Shown here piece by piece: positions 45,880 to 57,720 of a DNA stretch of 64,000 bases. The position numbers and the translations under genes are program-made. Under the pieces are notes generated by a model. That model was not told the origin of the DNA. It worked only from the letters and a program-made list of their open reading frames with translations, and ran no database searches. Position 1 is the first letter of the stretch; each line of letters opens with the position of its first letter. Origin of the DNA: Cryptomeria japonica (lineage: Eukaryota; Streptophyta; Pinopsida; Cupressales; Cupressaceae); contig NC_081412.1 of assembly GCF_030272615.1 (NCBI RefSeq), positions 545,486,202 to 545,550,201 of the forward strand, read 5' to 3'.

Positions 45880-46779
45880 CTTCTTCCTTAGCATACAAGT
45901 CAATCCTCTTCATGTTGCCAATTGTCAATTTGCACTTTGAAGCAAATTTTTTCAGCTCTACCACAATTGAAATATTTAAAAGGTAACTTTCCTTTATACT
46001 TATCGAAACCTCTTTTTAGTCTTAGATCACAAGATTTTCTTCTTATAGATCAAAATCTTCCCTATAAGATGAATCCCCATTCCTCACAGATGCCTTGAAC
46101 ACTAACTCCATTGAAAATTTATCATTATCAAATCCCATATTATAAGTAGTTAGAGACCCCATATAACTCATCCATAGTTAGTTTATTCAAATATTTAGCT
46201 TCTTTAATTGTAGTCTCCTTGGGATCAAATCTTGTGGATAGATATCTAAGTATCTTCTTCACAATTACCATTCCTTCAATTCTTCACCAAGTTCTCTAAT
46301 AGAACTCACTATCTCATCAACCTAAAGTAGAAAAGTATAAACATTCTCATCCTCCTTAATTTCTAGACTTTCAAACTAAGTCTATAGGTCTAAAGCTTTG
46401 CTTCCTTGACTTTTACATTTACTTCATAAATTTTATGCAATTTGACCCATACATCCTTCATTTTCTTTCATTTCTTGACTTTGACAAACTCAAAATTATT
46501 AGGCCACATATATAACAGTATTCCTTGCATTGGCATTATTATCACAAGCCTTCTTTCTAGCCTAATCCCTTGCGGATTGTGAGGGATTTCATAACCATCC
46601 AAAACTTATTGTCAACCCCAAATCTTAGATTAATCAAATAAGATTCTATCCTTTCACTCTAAAAGGAATAGTTAGATCCATAAAAAATTAGAGCCCAATT
46701 TGAAGAAAAATCTTCTAGAAAAATTATGTGTTCCATTCCAAATTTACCTGAAGCTATTAAGCTTATTCAAAGGAACTTG
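45880..46779 (-). pseudogene. gag N-terminal and knuckle remnant of the second gag-only element
   Basis: On the minus strand a segment near 45990-45900 reads close to RRGFDKYKGKLPFKYFNCGR, the start of a copia-type zinc knuckle, with a frameshift inside it. Upstream, toward the primer site at 46780, Gag-like charged sequence is broken by many stops. Confidence 0.5.
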
Positions 46780-46791
46780 TTTTTGATACCA
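46780..46791 (-). other. Primer binding site, degenerate
   Basis: The minus strand reads TGGTATCAAAAA, the initiator-Met site with its last part mutated, two bases from the LTR end. Confidence 0.7.
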
Positions 46792-46793
46792 AT

Positions 46794-47983
46794 TGAAGGA
46801 CACACAATAAACTGAGAGGGGGAGTGAGTCAATATATACATATTATCAACTTCAAAAACTAACTCAATATTACCATCAATTTATCATTAAAACCACTAAG
46901 CAAATATTAAACATAAATATACATCCACAAGAAAGAACACTATGTATACGTTGAAACCCAAGAGGAAAAAACCATGGTGAGAATATCCTCATAAATAAAT
47001 ATGAAACTTACAAGTATTTATGGGCACCAAGCCACTAGAGACACCAATCCCCCTACAATGAATTTGTAGGCACCAACCTACCAAAGACACCAATCCCCTC
47101 AATCAAAAATACAAAGGATGATATATAGACATTCAAGGTTGAATACTCAAATCATATATATTCTAATCATCATCAAAAATTCCTCACACAATGTATATGA
47201 TCTTCTGATAAAACTACACACAATTATATTCACAACAACCCCACATAGTCAGACATCAAACATGTCAAATGGATATCACATTAATATACACATACTAAAT
47301 GAATCTAGAAACACTATATATGTGTGTGTTAAAATTAAAATTACATTTATGTGTCAAACCAAAATATAAAAACAATATCTACAAGTCAATAATAATAAAT
47401 TTCTTAACCAAACATGTAATAGGTTAGCTCCAAAATCTCACACACTACTCCAAAAAGTAGAACACACTATGTGGTTCCAAGTGTATACCTATCTAGTCCC
47501 AACAACCAGCCACACGCTACCAGCCTCATCTACATTGAACCAAACTAGCAACCTAGTTAAATAACTAGCATAGTGACCGTTATGTCACTTCAAACTTTTT
47601 GTCTAATAAACATTAGTTCTAAAAACTATGGAATATGATGATACATGTGTAGACATCCTCCCATTTTAAACCATGGGTCATAACTCTTAACATAGACAAA
47701 AATCTTGAAGTACAATAAACTAAACACACTATCTAAGGAATAGATCTCAAAATATTCCAAAAACCCTTTGTAGATCACCTCAAGCACCATGGAGAAATAA
47801 AAGATATTCAAAAAACCTTTTGCATTATAAATCATAAACATGACATATCACAGTCTTTTTAGATCCATTTGAAACTCAAATGCATAGTCACAAACAACAC
47901 AAAATAATACTCTTTCAAATACTTTAAGATAAATGACAGAACTAACCAACACCTTTGAGATAAATGGCAACCTTTTCCCAATA
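46794..47983 (-). repeat. 5' LTR of the second gag-only element
   Basis: Begins on the plus strand TGAAGGACACACAATAAACTGAGAGGGGGAGTG-like (first 20 bases only are well kept) and runs to about CCCAATA at 47983, 1190 bp. It holds a decayed copy of the conserved hairpin at 46949-46976. Confidence 0.65.
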
Positions 47984-48149
47984 AGTATGACACTACCATA
48001 TTTTTATTTCTCTCTATTCATGACTTTTTTATCACAAGGAGTCACTCATACATCATCATGTAGTGAAAACTACTCTATATGATAGATTTTTTATGTCTAG
48101 CTTGGCTCTTTTTCATTATTTTTTGCGATTGATATCACTCGGTCATCTT

Positions 48150-48981
48150 TAGTTATATTTCTTGTACAACCCAAGTATTCACTTAATATTCTCTATAAAT
48201 TTTCCATGGTTGACTATAATCCTACACCAAGTCCATTTCTATTAGGGATCAAACTTGAGGCTAAGTGTTCCTCACTCTTGGTTGATGGCACTTTATACCA
48301 ATAGTTTGTTGGGAGTCTCAACTACTTGACTTATATGAGACTTGACATTTCATATGTTGTGGGCATGATCTCTTAATTCATGTACCTGAGCCACATGAGT
48401 TGCATTGGAAATTAACTAAGTGGATCCTTAAGAATATTTCTAGGGTACTCACAATTATAGAATTTAGTATTTAGCAGGTGTAGATATTAACTTTGTAGGG
48501 TACACAAATTAAGATTGGGCAATTAATTCTCAAGATTGCAAGTCTGATGTAGGTAATTGCTTCTCACTTGGTTTCAGTCCAATTTGTTGGTCAAGCAAGA
48601 AGCAGTCTACATTTCTTTTTCATTGATAAAAACTATTATTGAGGGGCAGTTAATGCTACCACTAAGGATATTTGGCTTTAAAATATTCTCACAAAGTTTG
48701 GTAATCCATGTAGAAATCCTACAATCATCTTTTGTGATATATTGAGTATGATACAAAACTTAAGAAATTACGTTCATCATCAAAGGATGAAACACATTTA
48801 GATTCATATGTACTACATTTGGGAGCTTATTCTAGAAAGCATCATTTATCTTAAGTATTATTATACACAAAAGCATGTTGCATCTACATATTCACCAAAC
48901 CCTTCATTAAAGAAATTTTCTCCATCTATGAACTTTGATTGGGTTGTGATAGGCATATACTTTGGGAGGAGCTTTGTATTA

Positions 48982-49051
<70 letters not shown>

Positions 49052-49139
49052 TTGGAGGGGGTACTTTTCTCTCTCTATTTATGGAGTTGATTCCTCTATT
49101 GGAAGGTTTCTTTTTATGGAGGGAATCTCTATGTACATG
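48150..49139 (+). pseudogene. copia RT end and RNase H remnant
   Basis: In shifting frames the plus strand reads as the end of copia RT (VDGTLYQ near 48283, SLNYLTYMRLDISYVVGMIS near 48315) and RNase H (RNYVHHQRMKH near 48765, YYYTQKHVASTYSPNPSLK near 48858, matching the usual KEQVADIFTKP ending). It is full of stops. The 3' untranslated part, with a (CT)n run, is interrupted at 49139 by the chromodomain element and resumes at 57003. Confidence 0.7.
48985..49049. repeat. (TC)n microsatellite
   Basis: About 32 uninterrupted TC units in the 3' untranslated region of the copia remnant. Confidence 0.98.
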
Positions 49140-50722
49140 TGGTGCAGGAGCACCCTTCTAAGGTCCTCCACCTTTTGGTTTTTGTTGGTGTTTTGCTTCT
49201 TTAAGAAGCCATTGTAAATGTAATAAGAGCCATGAGCTCATTAGTCTTAAATAGGTCCTAGTTTAGGTCCTAGGTTCTCTTTTCTTGTGGAGGAGAGGTT
49301 ATGTGTGCCATTGATGAGTTTGGGGTCCTTTTAGCATAGCGGTGTCCATAGGATAACCCAATGTAGGCCTAGGAGTCAAGAAAAGAAACTTTGCAAAAGT
49401 TGCTCAAAAGTTGCAAAAAGTTGCATGACAACTTTTCAAAGTTGTCAAGCAACTTTTCCACCTAATAGGTCAAAACCCTTAGATTAGCATGGAGAACCCT
49501 AATTTAGGCACACAGGCCGAGGAAAGGATACTATATATAGTTTCAAACCCTAAAATGATGGGTTGGATGTTAGTTTTGGTACGGTCCAAGAAAAGAGACC
49601 TTGACTGAGACTGTAATTTTGGTTGCCAGTTGGCACAAATGGAGCATCAGAGAGTGATAATGGATTGTTTTGCAGAATAAACTGTGTTGAACGCTTTGTG
49701 TTGTGTTTACTCTTCCATTTTGAGCATTTAGTTTTAGTGTGTTGTCCAGGTTTGAGCCTTTTGTAAATATTTTGTGAAACACTCTTTCACTGTCCAGTTT
49801 TGTCTGTTTTGTGTCAATGGGTTAACAACTCCTATCCCCATTGTGGAATCACCATGAAACCATGGGGAATAGGAGTACAGACCCTATACATTACCTCAGA
49901 GAAATTAGGGCCCTTGAAGATGTAGGGAAGCCATCCAAAGACCCACTCCTAGGCGAGACTGGACAGTGCCCGGCTAGGAAGGGTTAAGGTTGCAGAGGTC
50001 TGTGAGAGTAAGGAAGGTCAAAGGAGGATGCACCCTTTGGAGGAGTTGTAGAGGGGTGTGTGGAGCACCGTTGGTGAGAAGGAGGAGCTTCTACCAATGC
50101 AGACAAGGTGGTAAAAACACTAAACCTTCACTGTGACCCTGGCAGGCCTAAAAACCCTCTTAAAAACCCTTTAAAACCCCAAAATTCACCCAGGGAAGTG
50201 TACGGACACTTGGAGTCCCAAAACCTGGAAAATATTTGAGCTTTTTCCAATTGAACAGCAGTCCTTTTGGGGAGTTTCACAAGTTGGTTCATCGTTTGCA
50301 AGAGGGAGCCCTAAAAGACCGGAATGGAGGCCTAATTGGGCTCATTCCTTGTAGCCCTATTTTGCAGGATAGAGGCAAAATTGTGAGATCGGTAACAAAT
50401 AGAAAGGCCTAAACCTCTTGGGGGCACATGAATGGATGGTAAAGCATGCCTAAAACCTATCCTATCCGTGCTAGGACCTAAGAAGGTGTAGGACAAGCCA
50501 AACCCTTATGAGCCTAAATAAGAGTTATATTGAATCTCATGAGTAGGTGAGACCTCAGTAGAAGTATTGCAAGTTGTTGGTGGGTGGATTGGGCAAGGTC
50601 AGGGGATTCCACAAGAAAGGGAAGTCCTAGAGACCCTAGGGTGTAGCTAGAACACCTGGTGATCCAAGGAAGGGATCAAAGAGCATAGACTAGGCTAGTC
50701 TATCCCATATCCATTCCCATCA
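49140..50722 (+). repeat. 5' LTR of chromovirus (1583 bp)
   Basis: Starts TGGTGCAGGAGCACCC and ends CCCATCA. A TATATATA box is at 49532-49539. Between 49387 and 49455 the phrase AAAAGTTGC occurs three times, followed by its complement GCAACTTTT, which could fold into a hairpin. Confidence 0.95.
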
Positions 50723-50725
50723 GAT

Positions 50726-50738
50726 TGGTATCAGAGCC
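50726..50738 (+). other. Primer binding site (tRNA-iMet)
   Basis: TGGTATCAGAGCC lies three bases after the LTR end. Confidence 0.93.
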
Positions 50739-50762
50739 AGTTAAAGATTTGGTGGACCATGC

Positions 50763-51950
50763 ATGTCTCTATATTCTGGTGAATCAGTAGGGGAGAACAT
50801 AATGGTCACTAATGCAGAGCTGGCTAGGGAGGTAGAAGACAAGAAGGAGAAAAATAGACTCCTTGAAGAAACTATGAGTGAGATAAGGAACAAGCTACAA
50901 GAAATGGTTGATCAGAGGACACATGGACTCTGGGGTGAGGACACCAAGGATAAAGGCAAGAAAACTATTGACATAGATGACATTATACCTAAACCAGACC
51001 CCTTGATCAATGAAGAACCTTTTGTAAAGGCCATCAAGGCTTTGAATACTAAAACTTTTGAAGGATTGCCACATTTCAGTGGAAGGATGGACATTGACAC
51101 TGTCATGGAATGGATTGAGGGTATGGAGAACCACTTTGAGTGTGAAGGTGTGACAGAAGCTCAAAAGGTTAAGGTTGCCAAATCAAGACTAAGGGGAGAA
51201 GCCTTGACATGGTGGAAGTACCTGCAAGAAGAGAGAGTTAGCATGGGGAAGCTACCTATTGCAAATTGGAAGGCCATGGTGAGTAAGATCAAGGAGAACT
51301 ACCTACCAGAGGATTATAAAGTCCAACTTCATAAGAAGAGATAGGGATTGAAGCAAAAAGACCTTGATGTGACCTCCTATACAGAGGAGTTTCAAAAGAT
51401 TTGTCTTAGATCCAAAGTCCAAGAAGAGGAATCTATCAAGGTGGCTAGGTATCTAAGTGGCCTAAAGTGGAACATTCAAGAGGAAATAAGCCTATGGACT
51501 CCTACCACTATCCAAAAATGTCATCAGCTTGCTGCTAAGGTGGAAGAGAGGAACAAAAGGAAGGGAGACTCTAACAACAAGGGTAGAGGCAAAGGTAGAG
51601 ATCAAATGAATCACCGGGGTGGTTACCAAAGCAAGGCAAATGAGCAAAGGAACCAAGGAGAATCCAAGTTGACTGAACATAGTAGTGAAACCAATCTTAG
51701 AGGAGGCCATTCTAGAGGAAGAGGTGCACAAGGGGGTCCAAGTAGGGGTAGAGGTACCGGCAGGCGTAACTCCTACTTTGCAACCATGAAATTCTACAAT
51801 TGTGGTCAATTGGGACACCCGGCCTATAGATGTCCTGACAAGCCTACCTCATCAAACAGTGGAAAGAGGGTTGCTTATACTCATGAAGACACATCAAGTA
51901 GCAAGACACCTGAGGTGGACCATATTGAATCAGAGATTGGGGAGAATCTA
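50763..51950 (+). pseudogene. gag of chromovirus
   Basis: The frame starts at MSLYSGESVG, has a short coiled coil (ELAREVEDKKEKNRLLEE), the capsid core (MEWIEGMENHFECEGVTEAQ, then RLRGEALTWWKYLQ) and a TAG at 51342. The same frame goes on with QKDLDVTSYTEEFQ and an Arg/Gly-rich tail to a zinc knuckle near 51790. The knuckle reads KFYNCGQLGHPAYRC, so its first Cys is replaced by Phe and metal binding is probably lost. Gag and pol are in one frame, as in many plant chromoviruses. Confidence 0.85.
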
Positions 51951-54029
51951 ATGTTCAATAGAGTCTTGATAAGACAACCGGTTAAGGGTGAACCTAAGCA
52001 TAGGAGAGCATTGTTTAGGATGAGATGCAAGATCCTTGGTAAAGTTTGCAAGGTGATAGTTGATTCAGGATCAACTAATAACATAATATCAGATGAGGCA
52101 ACCAAGAAGTTGAAACTCACAAGGATACCCCACAATAGCCCTTACAAGGTGACATGGTTGAATCAAGAGCAGAGTGTGCTTGTCAATGAAGAGACTTGGG
52201 TAGAGTTCTCTATTGGAGGATACAAGGATAAGATCCTTTGTGATGTGTTACCCATGGATGCCTGTCATCTACTGCTAGGTAGACCCTGGCAATTTGACAG
52301 GAAGGTGATCTATGATGGAGAGGAGAACTTCGTTTCCTTCAAGAAGGATAGCAAAACTTTTAAGATTCAGTCTCTGACAAAGAATGATGAGGGAACATCA
52401 AGAACACCTAGTGTCATACTGACTATTGGTAAAGAGTTCTTACACTTGCTACATGAGGAGGAGACAGTGAGGTGTGCCATCTTTGTGAAGCCAAAGGAGG
52501 AGGAAGACAAGTTGCAAACAAAGGTACCCAAGGAGGTGAAGCAAATGTTGCAAGAGTATACGGACATAGTGAGTGATGGGGCACCTGCAACACTTCCACC
52601 AAGAAGGTCTATAAGCCATCAAATAGACTTTGTTCCCGGTGCATCCCTACCCAATAAAGCTGCATATAAGCTCACACCTGACCAAAACAAGGAGGTGGCA
52701 AGGCAAGTGCAGGAGTTGTTGGATCAAGGACTGATCAAGAAGAGCATCAGCCCATGTGCAGTCCCAGTAGTGCTAGCATCAAAGAAGGGAGGCAAGTGGA
52801 GACTTTGCACTGATTCAAGGGCAATCAATAGGATCACCATAAGGTACAGATTTCCTATTCCTAGAATAGAGGATCTGATGGACTATTTAGGAGGTGTCAT
52901 GTATTTTACCAAGTTAGACCTTAAAAGTGGTTATCATCAGATTAGAATTAAGGAGGGGGATGAGTGGAAGACATCTCTTAAGACCACAGAAGGGTTGTAT
53001 GAATGGCTTGTGATGCCATTTGGACTTACTAATGCCCCAAGCACCTTCATGAGGTTGATGAATGAGGTGTTAAAGGAATTCACAGGTAGGTTTGTGGTGG
53101 TGTACCTAGATGACATACTCATCTATAGTAGAACCAAAGAGGAGCACCTAGAACATCTGAGGTTAGTCCTAGAGAGGTTGCATGAAGAGAAGTTGGCAAT
53201 CAACTTAGAGAAGTGTGACTTTTTGAAGAAAGAGTTGGTCTACTTGGTATTTGTGGTGTCTAAGGGAACCTTGAAGATGGATCCAAGCAAAGTGGAGGCA
53301 ATCTTGAATTGGCCTACCCCTAAAACAGGAACTGAAGTTAGGAGTTTCCATGGTTTAGCCCAATTCTATAGAAATTTTGTGAGGAACTTCAGTGGCATAT
53401 GTGCACCAGTACTTGACACCATAAAAGGAGGCCTAAAAACCAAATTCAAGTGGACTGAACAGATTGATAAAGCATTCCAATTATTGAAGCAAGTAGCCAC
53501 AAAACCCATCCTACTCCTACCTACTTTTGACAAGCTATTTACATTGGAATGTGATGCAAGTGGCATTGCAGTAGGGGGTGTTTTGAGTCAAGAGGGAAGG
53601 CCAGTGGCATTTTTTAGTGAGAAGCTTAATGAAGCAAAGAAGAAGTACTCAGCCTATGACCTAGAGTTGTATGCACTAGTTCAGTCTCTCAAAAAGTGGA
53701 GGCATTACCTACTCCCAAAGGAATTTGTGGTGTTCACAGATAACCAGGCTTTGAGTTACATCAACACTCAAGAGAAGCTTAGTAATAGACATTTGAAATG
53801 GATGGAATACCTCCAATCCTTCACCTTCACCATCAAACACAAAAAGGGGCAACTCAACAAGGTGGCAGATGCTTTAAACAGGAAGTTGTTGACTGTTCAA
53901 GAGTTACAATTGCAGAGCATAGGAATAGAAGGTTTCAAGCACCTCTATGAAGTAGATGAAGACTTCTCATCAGCCTACAAGGTTTGCAAGGATTTTGAGA
54001 ATCATTTTCATGGTGAGTATGCAGAATAA
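51951..54029 (+). pseudogene. Protease, reverse transcriptase and RNase H of chromovirus
   Basis: The protease has IVDSGSTNNII (near 52059) and the CDVLPMDACHLLLGRPWQFD block. RT motifs follow in order: LPNKAAYKLTPDQ, GKWRLCTDSRAIN, FTKLDLKSGYHQIRI, MPFGLTNAPSTF and the active site YLDD (about 53102). RNase H begins at LECDASGIAVGG (near 53548) and includes FTDNQALSYI and ADALNRK. No stop occurs from 51348 to the TAA at 54027, so this 893-codon block is almost intact. The enzyme makes DNA from element RNA. Confidence 0.93.
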
Positions 54030-54869
54030 ACTCTTCAAAGTGGTCTCTTGTTCAAAGGTAATCAGTTATGTGTGCCTAGAGGATCCATGAGAGAAAACCT
54101 CATCCAAGAAAAACATAATGGTAGTCTAAGTGGACACTTTGGAGTCAACAAAACTTTGGATCTAGTACAGAGGTACTACTATTGGCCTAAGTTGCCAAGA
54201 GATGTGAGAAAGTATGTGGAGCAATGTGGTGTGTGTCAAAGGGCAAAAGGAGGATCAAGTAATGCAGGCCTCTATCAACCATTACCAGTCCCAAATAGGC
54301 CTTGGGAGTGTGTGAGCATGGACTTTGTAGTAGGACTTCCCAAGACAAAGGCAGGTACGGATAGCATCTATGTGGTAGTAGACATGTTTTCTAAGATGAG
54401 CCATTTCATTCCATGTAAAACTACTCATGATGCTAGCTATGTTGCACATCTCTTCTTTAAGGAGATTGTAAGGATTCATAGACTCCCACTAAGTATTGTT
54501 TCAAATAGGAATAGCAAGTTCATGGGCCATTTTTGGAAAGCCTTATGGAAAAGACTATGGACCAATTTATCATTTAGCTCAGCTTACCATCCACAAACTG
54601 ATGGTCAAACTGAAGTCATTAATATGGTGTTAGGCAACTTGTTGAGGTGTCTAACCAAGAAGTATGGACAGACTTGGGATCTAGTCATTCCACAAGCGGA
54701 GTATGCCTACAATGACAGTGTAAATAGGACCACTGGAAGGAGTCCTTTTGAGGTTGTCTATGGTAGACATCCAAGGGGAGTGTGTGAACTAAGGGAACTT
54801 GGTTCCATGGAGATGAAGAGTGGCCAAGCAAAGGACTTCACTCAAACCATCAAGGAGGTTCAAGAATAG
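54030..54869 (+). pseudogene. Integrase of chromovirus with altered active site
   Basis: The zinc domain is complete (HNGSLSGHFG, then CGVCQRAKG). The core has the first Asp in SMDFVVGLP and the Glu in GQTEVIN (54612), but the second catalytic Asp of the usual SDRD motif is Asn: the sequence reads IVSNRNSKF at 54501-54515, with both Asp codons changed. This would abolish strand transfer. A TAG at 54867 separates the core from the C-terminal part; the frame is otherwise the same as pol. Confidence 0.88.
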
Positions 54870-55397
54870 GTCAAGAGACCTATCCTAGAGTCTACTCAAA
54901 AACTGAAAGCTAAAGTGGATGAGAAAAGGAGAGAGGTTCAATTCAAAGTGGGTGACTATGTGATGGTCCATCTGAGCAAATCTAGAATGCAAAGTGGCAA
55001 GCCTACTAAACTACAAATGAAGAGGGTAGGACCTTGTAGGATTCTATCAAAATATGGTGAGAATGCCTACAAGGTAGATCTTCCTTCAGATTTGGCTATA
55101 TCACCAGTCTTTAATGTTGCTGATCTGATATTATACAAGGGTGAAATAGCAGGACAAACTGAGAATCAAGCCAAGGTACAACAAGACTTGGATGTGAATG
55201 CTTTACCTCAAGTGAAGCAACCCATAGCAGAGGAGATCTTGGAGTCAAGAGTGAAAAAGTCTACTAGACACCAAGTCTATATGGAACACTTGGTGAAGTG
55301 GGCAGGTCAACCTGAGTCTGAAGCCACTTGGGTTGAAGAGGGTAGGTTCAAGAAACTTGGTATTGACCCGGCTCTCCTTTCTCCCTTAGTTCCTTAA
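54870..55397 (+). pseudogene. Integrase C-terminus and chromodomain
   Basis: After the TAG at 54867 the frame continues with EVQFKVGDYVMVHL and the beta-strand region (GPCRILSKYGENAYKVDLP), then a linker and the chromodomain (EEILESRVKKSTRHQVYMEH, followed by LVKWAGQPESEATWVEE). Chromodomains of this type are thought to guide integration toward marked chromatin. The frame ends at a TAA at 55395, close to the polypurine tract AGAGGGGGAGTA (55406-55417). Confidence 0.88.
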
Positions 55398-55405
55398 TTT
55401 TGTGC

Positions 55406-55417
55406 AGAGGGGGAGTA
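55406..55417 (+). other. Polypurine tract of chromovirus
   Basis: AGAGGGGGAGTA adjoins the 3' LTR start TGGTGTAGG. Confidence 0.9.
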
Positions 55418-57002
55418 TGGTGTAGGAGCACCCTTCTAAGGTCCTCCTCCTTTTGGTTTTTGTTGGTGTTTTGCTTCTTTAAGAAGCCATTGTAAATGTA
55501 ATAAGAGCCATGAGCTCATTAGTCTTAAATAGGTCCTAGTTTAGGTCCTAGGTTCTCTTTTCTTGTGGAGGAGAGGTTATGTGTGCCATTGATGAGTTTG
55601 GGGTCCTTTTAGCATAGCGGTGTCCATAGGATAACCCAATGTAGGCCTAGGAGTCAAGAAAAGAAACTTTGCAAAAGTTGCTCAAAAGTTGCAAAAAGTT
55701 GCATGACAACTTTTCAAAGTTGTCAAGCAACTTTTCCACCTAATAGGTCAAAACCCTTAGCTTAGCATGGAGAACCCTAATTTAGGCACATAGACCGAGG
55801 AAAGGATACTATATATAGTTTCAAACCCTAAAATGATGGGTTGGATGTTAGTTTTGGTATGGTCCAAGAAAAGAGACCTTGACTGAGACTGTAATTTTGG
55901 TTGCCAGTTGGCACAATTGGAGCATCAGAGAGTGATAATGGATTGTTTTGCAGACTAAACTATATTGAACACTTTGTGTTGTGTTTACTCTTCCATTTTG
56001 AGCATTTAGTTTTAGTGTGTTGTGCAGGTTTTGAGCCTTTTGTAAATATTTTGTGAAACACTCTTTCACTGTCCAGTTTTGGTCTGTTTTGTGTCAATGG
56101 GTTAACAACTCCTATCCCCATTGTGGAATCACCATGAAACCATGGGGAATAGGAGTTTAGACCCTGTACATTACCTCAGAGCAAGTAGGGCCCTTGAAGA
56201 TGCAGGTAAGCCATCCAAAGACCCACTCCTAGGCGAGACTAGACAGTGCCCGGCTAGGAAGGGTTAAGGTTGCAGAGGTTCGTGAGAGTAAGGAAGGTCA
56301 AAGGAGGATGCACCCTTTGGAGGAGTTGTAGAGGGGTGTGTGGAGAACCATTGGTGAGAAGGAGGAGCTTCCACCAATCCAGACAAGGTGGTAAAAACAC
56401 TAAACCTTCACTGTGACCCTGGCAGGCCTAAAAACCCTCTTAAAAACCCTTTAAAACCCCAAAATTCACCGAGGGCAGTGTACAGACACTTGGAGTCCCA
56501 AAACCTGGAAAATATTTGAGCTTTTTCCAATTGAACAGTAGTCCTTTTGGGGAGTTTCACAAGTTGGCTCATCGTTTGCAAGAGGGAGCCCTAAAAGACC
56601 GGAATGGAGGCCTAATTGGGCTCATTCCTTGTAGCCCTATTTTGCAAGATAGAGGCAAAATTGTGAGATCGGTAACAAATAGGAAGGAATAAACCTCTTG
56701 GGGGAACATGAATGGATGGTAAACCATGCCTAAAACCTATCCTATCCTTGCTAGGACCTAAGAAGGTGTAGGACAAGCCAAACCCTTATGAGCCTAAATA
56801 AGGGTTCTATTGAATCTCATGAGTAGGTGAGACCTCAGGAGAAGTATTGCAAGTTGTTGGTGGGTGGATTGGGCAAGGTCAAGGGATTCCACAAGAAAGG
56901 GAAGTCCTAGAGACCCTAGGGTGTAGCTAGAACACCTGGTGATCCAAGGAAGGGATCAAAGAGCATAGACTAGGCTAGTTTATCCCATACCCATTCCCAT
57001 CA
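55418..57002 (+). repeat. 3' LTR of chromovirus (1585 bp)
   Basis: Colinear with 49140-50722 over its full length, including the TATA box and the AAAAGTTGC inverted repeat. Confidence 0.95.
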
Positions 57003-57720
57003 ACATGGATACCTACATGGATTCATTAGTCAAGACCCATCTTTTCACCCACCTAAGTTACACATAAGGGGGGATGTTAATAGTGTAGAGTTTTTATTTT
57101 CCTTGTGTTACGGGGTATTTTTTTTCTTAGGCATATTATTTAAGCTTTGTTAGGTTTATTAGAGTGGTTAATATGAGGATGCATGACAAAATACATTACC
57201 TACATGTGTCACTCTCTCCCACACATGGGTATTTGAGTTACACACCCTTTTTTGGTTTATTGTACCACCTCTCATAATGGCTATTTTATTCTTACCTAAG
57301 AAGGTTATGGTGTAGTTTTGTTTCTCACCCTCTTTTGGTCTTATGTGCCACCTTTCATAACCTCTCTTTTGCCTTAACCTAAGGAGGTTATGCCACATGT
57401 TTTGGAACTTCTTAAGTAGGTTAAACCTCCCACCTTTTATCAAAAGTAGGATTTAATGCACCTCTTTGATGCATATGCCCTTATTTTTCTATATATCCAA
57501 CACTCTACTCTCACCTTAACTAGTTTAATGATATCTCAGTGAGAGTAAGAGGCTATTCTCAAATTTCTATTGATTTGTTTCTACTTTCTCTCATTATATA
57601 TATTCCCTTCATTTTTCTATTTTGATTTGTGATCATCCATCAAGTGGAGTTGCATATGATCTATGATCAACGTCAGATCTTGGCTTGATTCTCACTCCTT
57701 TCTTCTCATAAAATCTAACA
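57003..57720 (+). repeat. 3' end and 3' LTR of the interrupted copia element
   Basis: After the target duplication the copia 3' untranslated region resumes (phrases TCAAGACCCATCTT and CTAAGTTACAC match 44300-44380), with the purine tract AAGGGGGGA at 57066-57074. The LTR starts TGTTAATAGTGTAG at 57075 and ends AAATCTAACA at 57720, 646 bp. It pairs with the coding remnant at 48150-49139; the 5' LTR is not in the window or is lost. Confidence 0.75.

Larger units (their letters stand above)
37298..47983 (-). mobile_element. Second gag-only reverse-oriented copia-type element, heavily nested
   Basis: A 5' LTR (47983 to 46794), an initiator-Met-type primer site, a gag remnant and the last part of a 3' LTR (37443 to 37298) are in order on the minus strand. 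The interior is split by an RT-less copia element (38965-44873) and a solo LTR (44908-45879). After removing those, about 3.4 kb of interior is left, with zinc-knuckle and coiled-coil remnants but no enzyme motif. The outer end of the 3' LTR is lost at the junction with the gypsy gag at 37290. Alternative: a full copia element reduced by deletion. Confidence 0.55.
49140..57002 (+). mobile_element. Chromodomain-bearing Ty3/gypsy element (chromovirus), full length
   Basis: LTRs 49140-50722 and 55418-57002 flank gag, protease, RT, RNase H, integrase and a chromodomain, all in one frame. The perfect duplication ACATG lies at 49135-49139 and 57003-57007. Primer site and polypurine tract are intact. 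The LTRs show about 45-50 substitutions in 1.58 kb by eye, near 3%. Three in-frame stops and a changed integrase active site make this copy inactive. A C-terminal chromodomain marks the chromovirus branch; I cannot fix the sub-lineage. Confidence 0.95.

Noticed and set aside
48808-49217. Open frames through the TC run giving Ser-Leu repeats
   Set aside because: They exist only because a TC microsatellite has no stop codons in any frame; the surrounding sequence is a copia 3' region.
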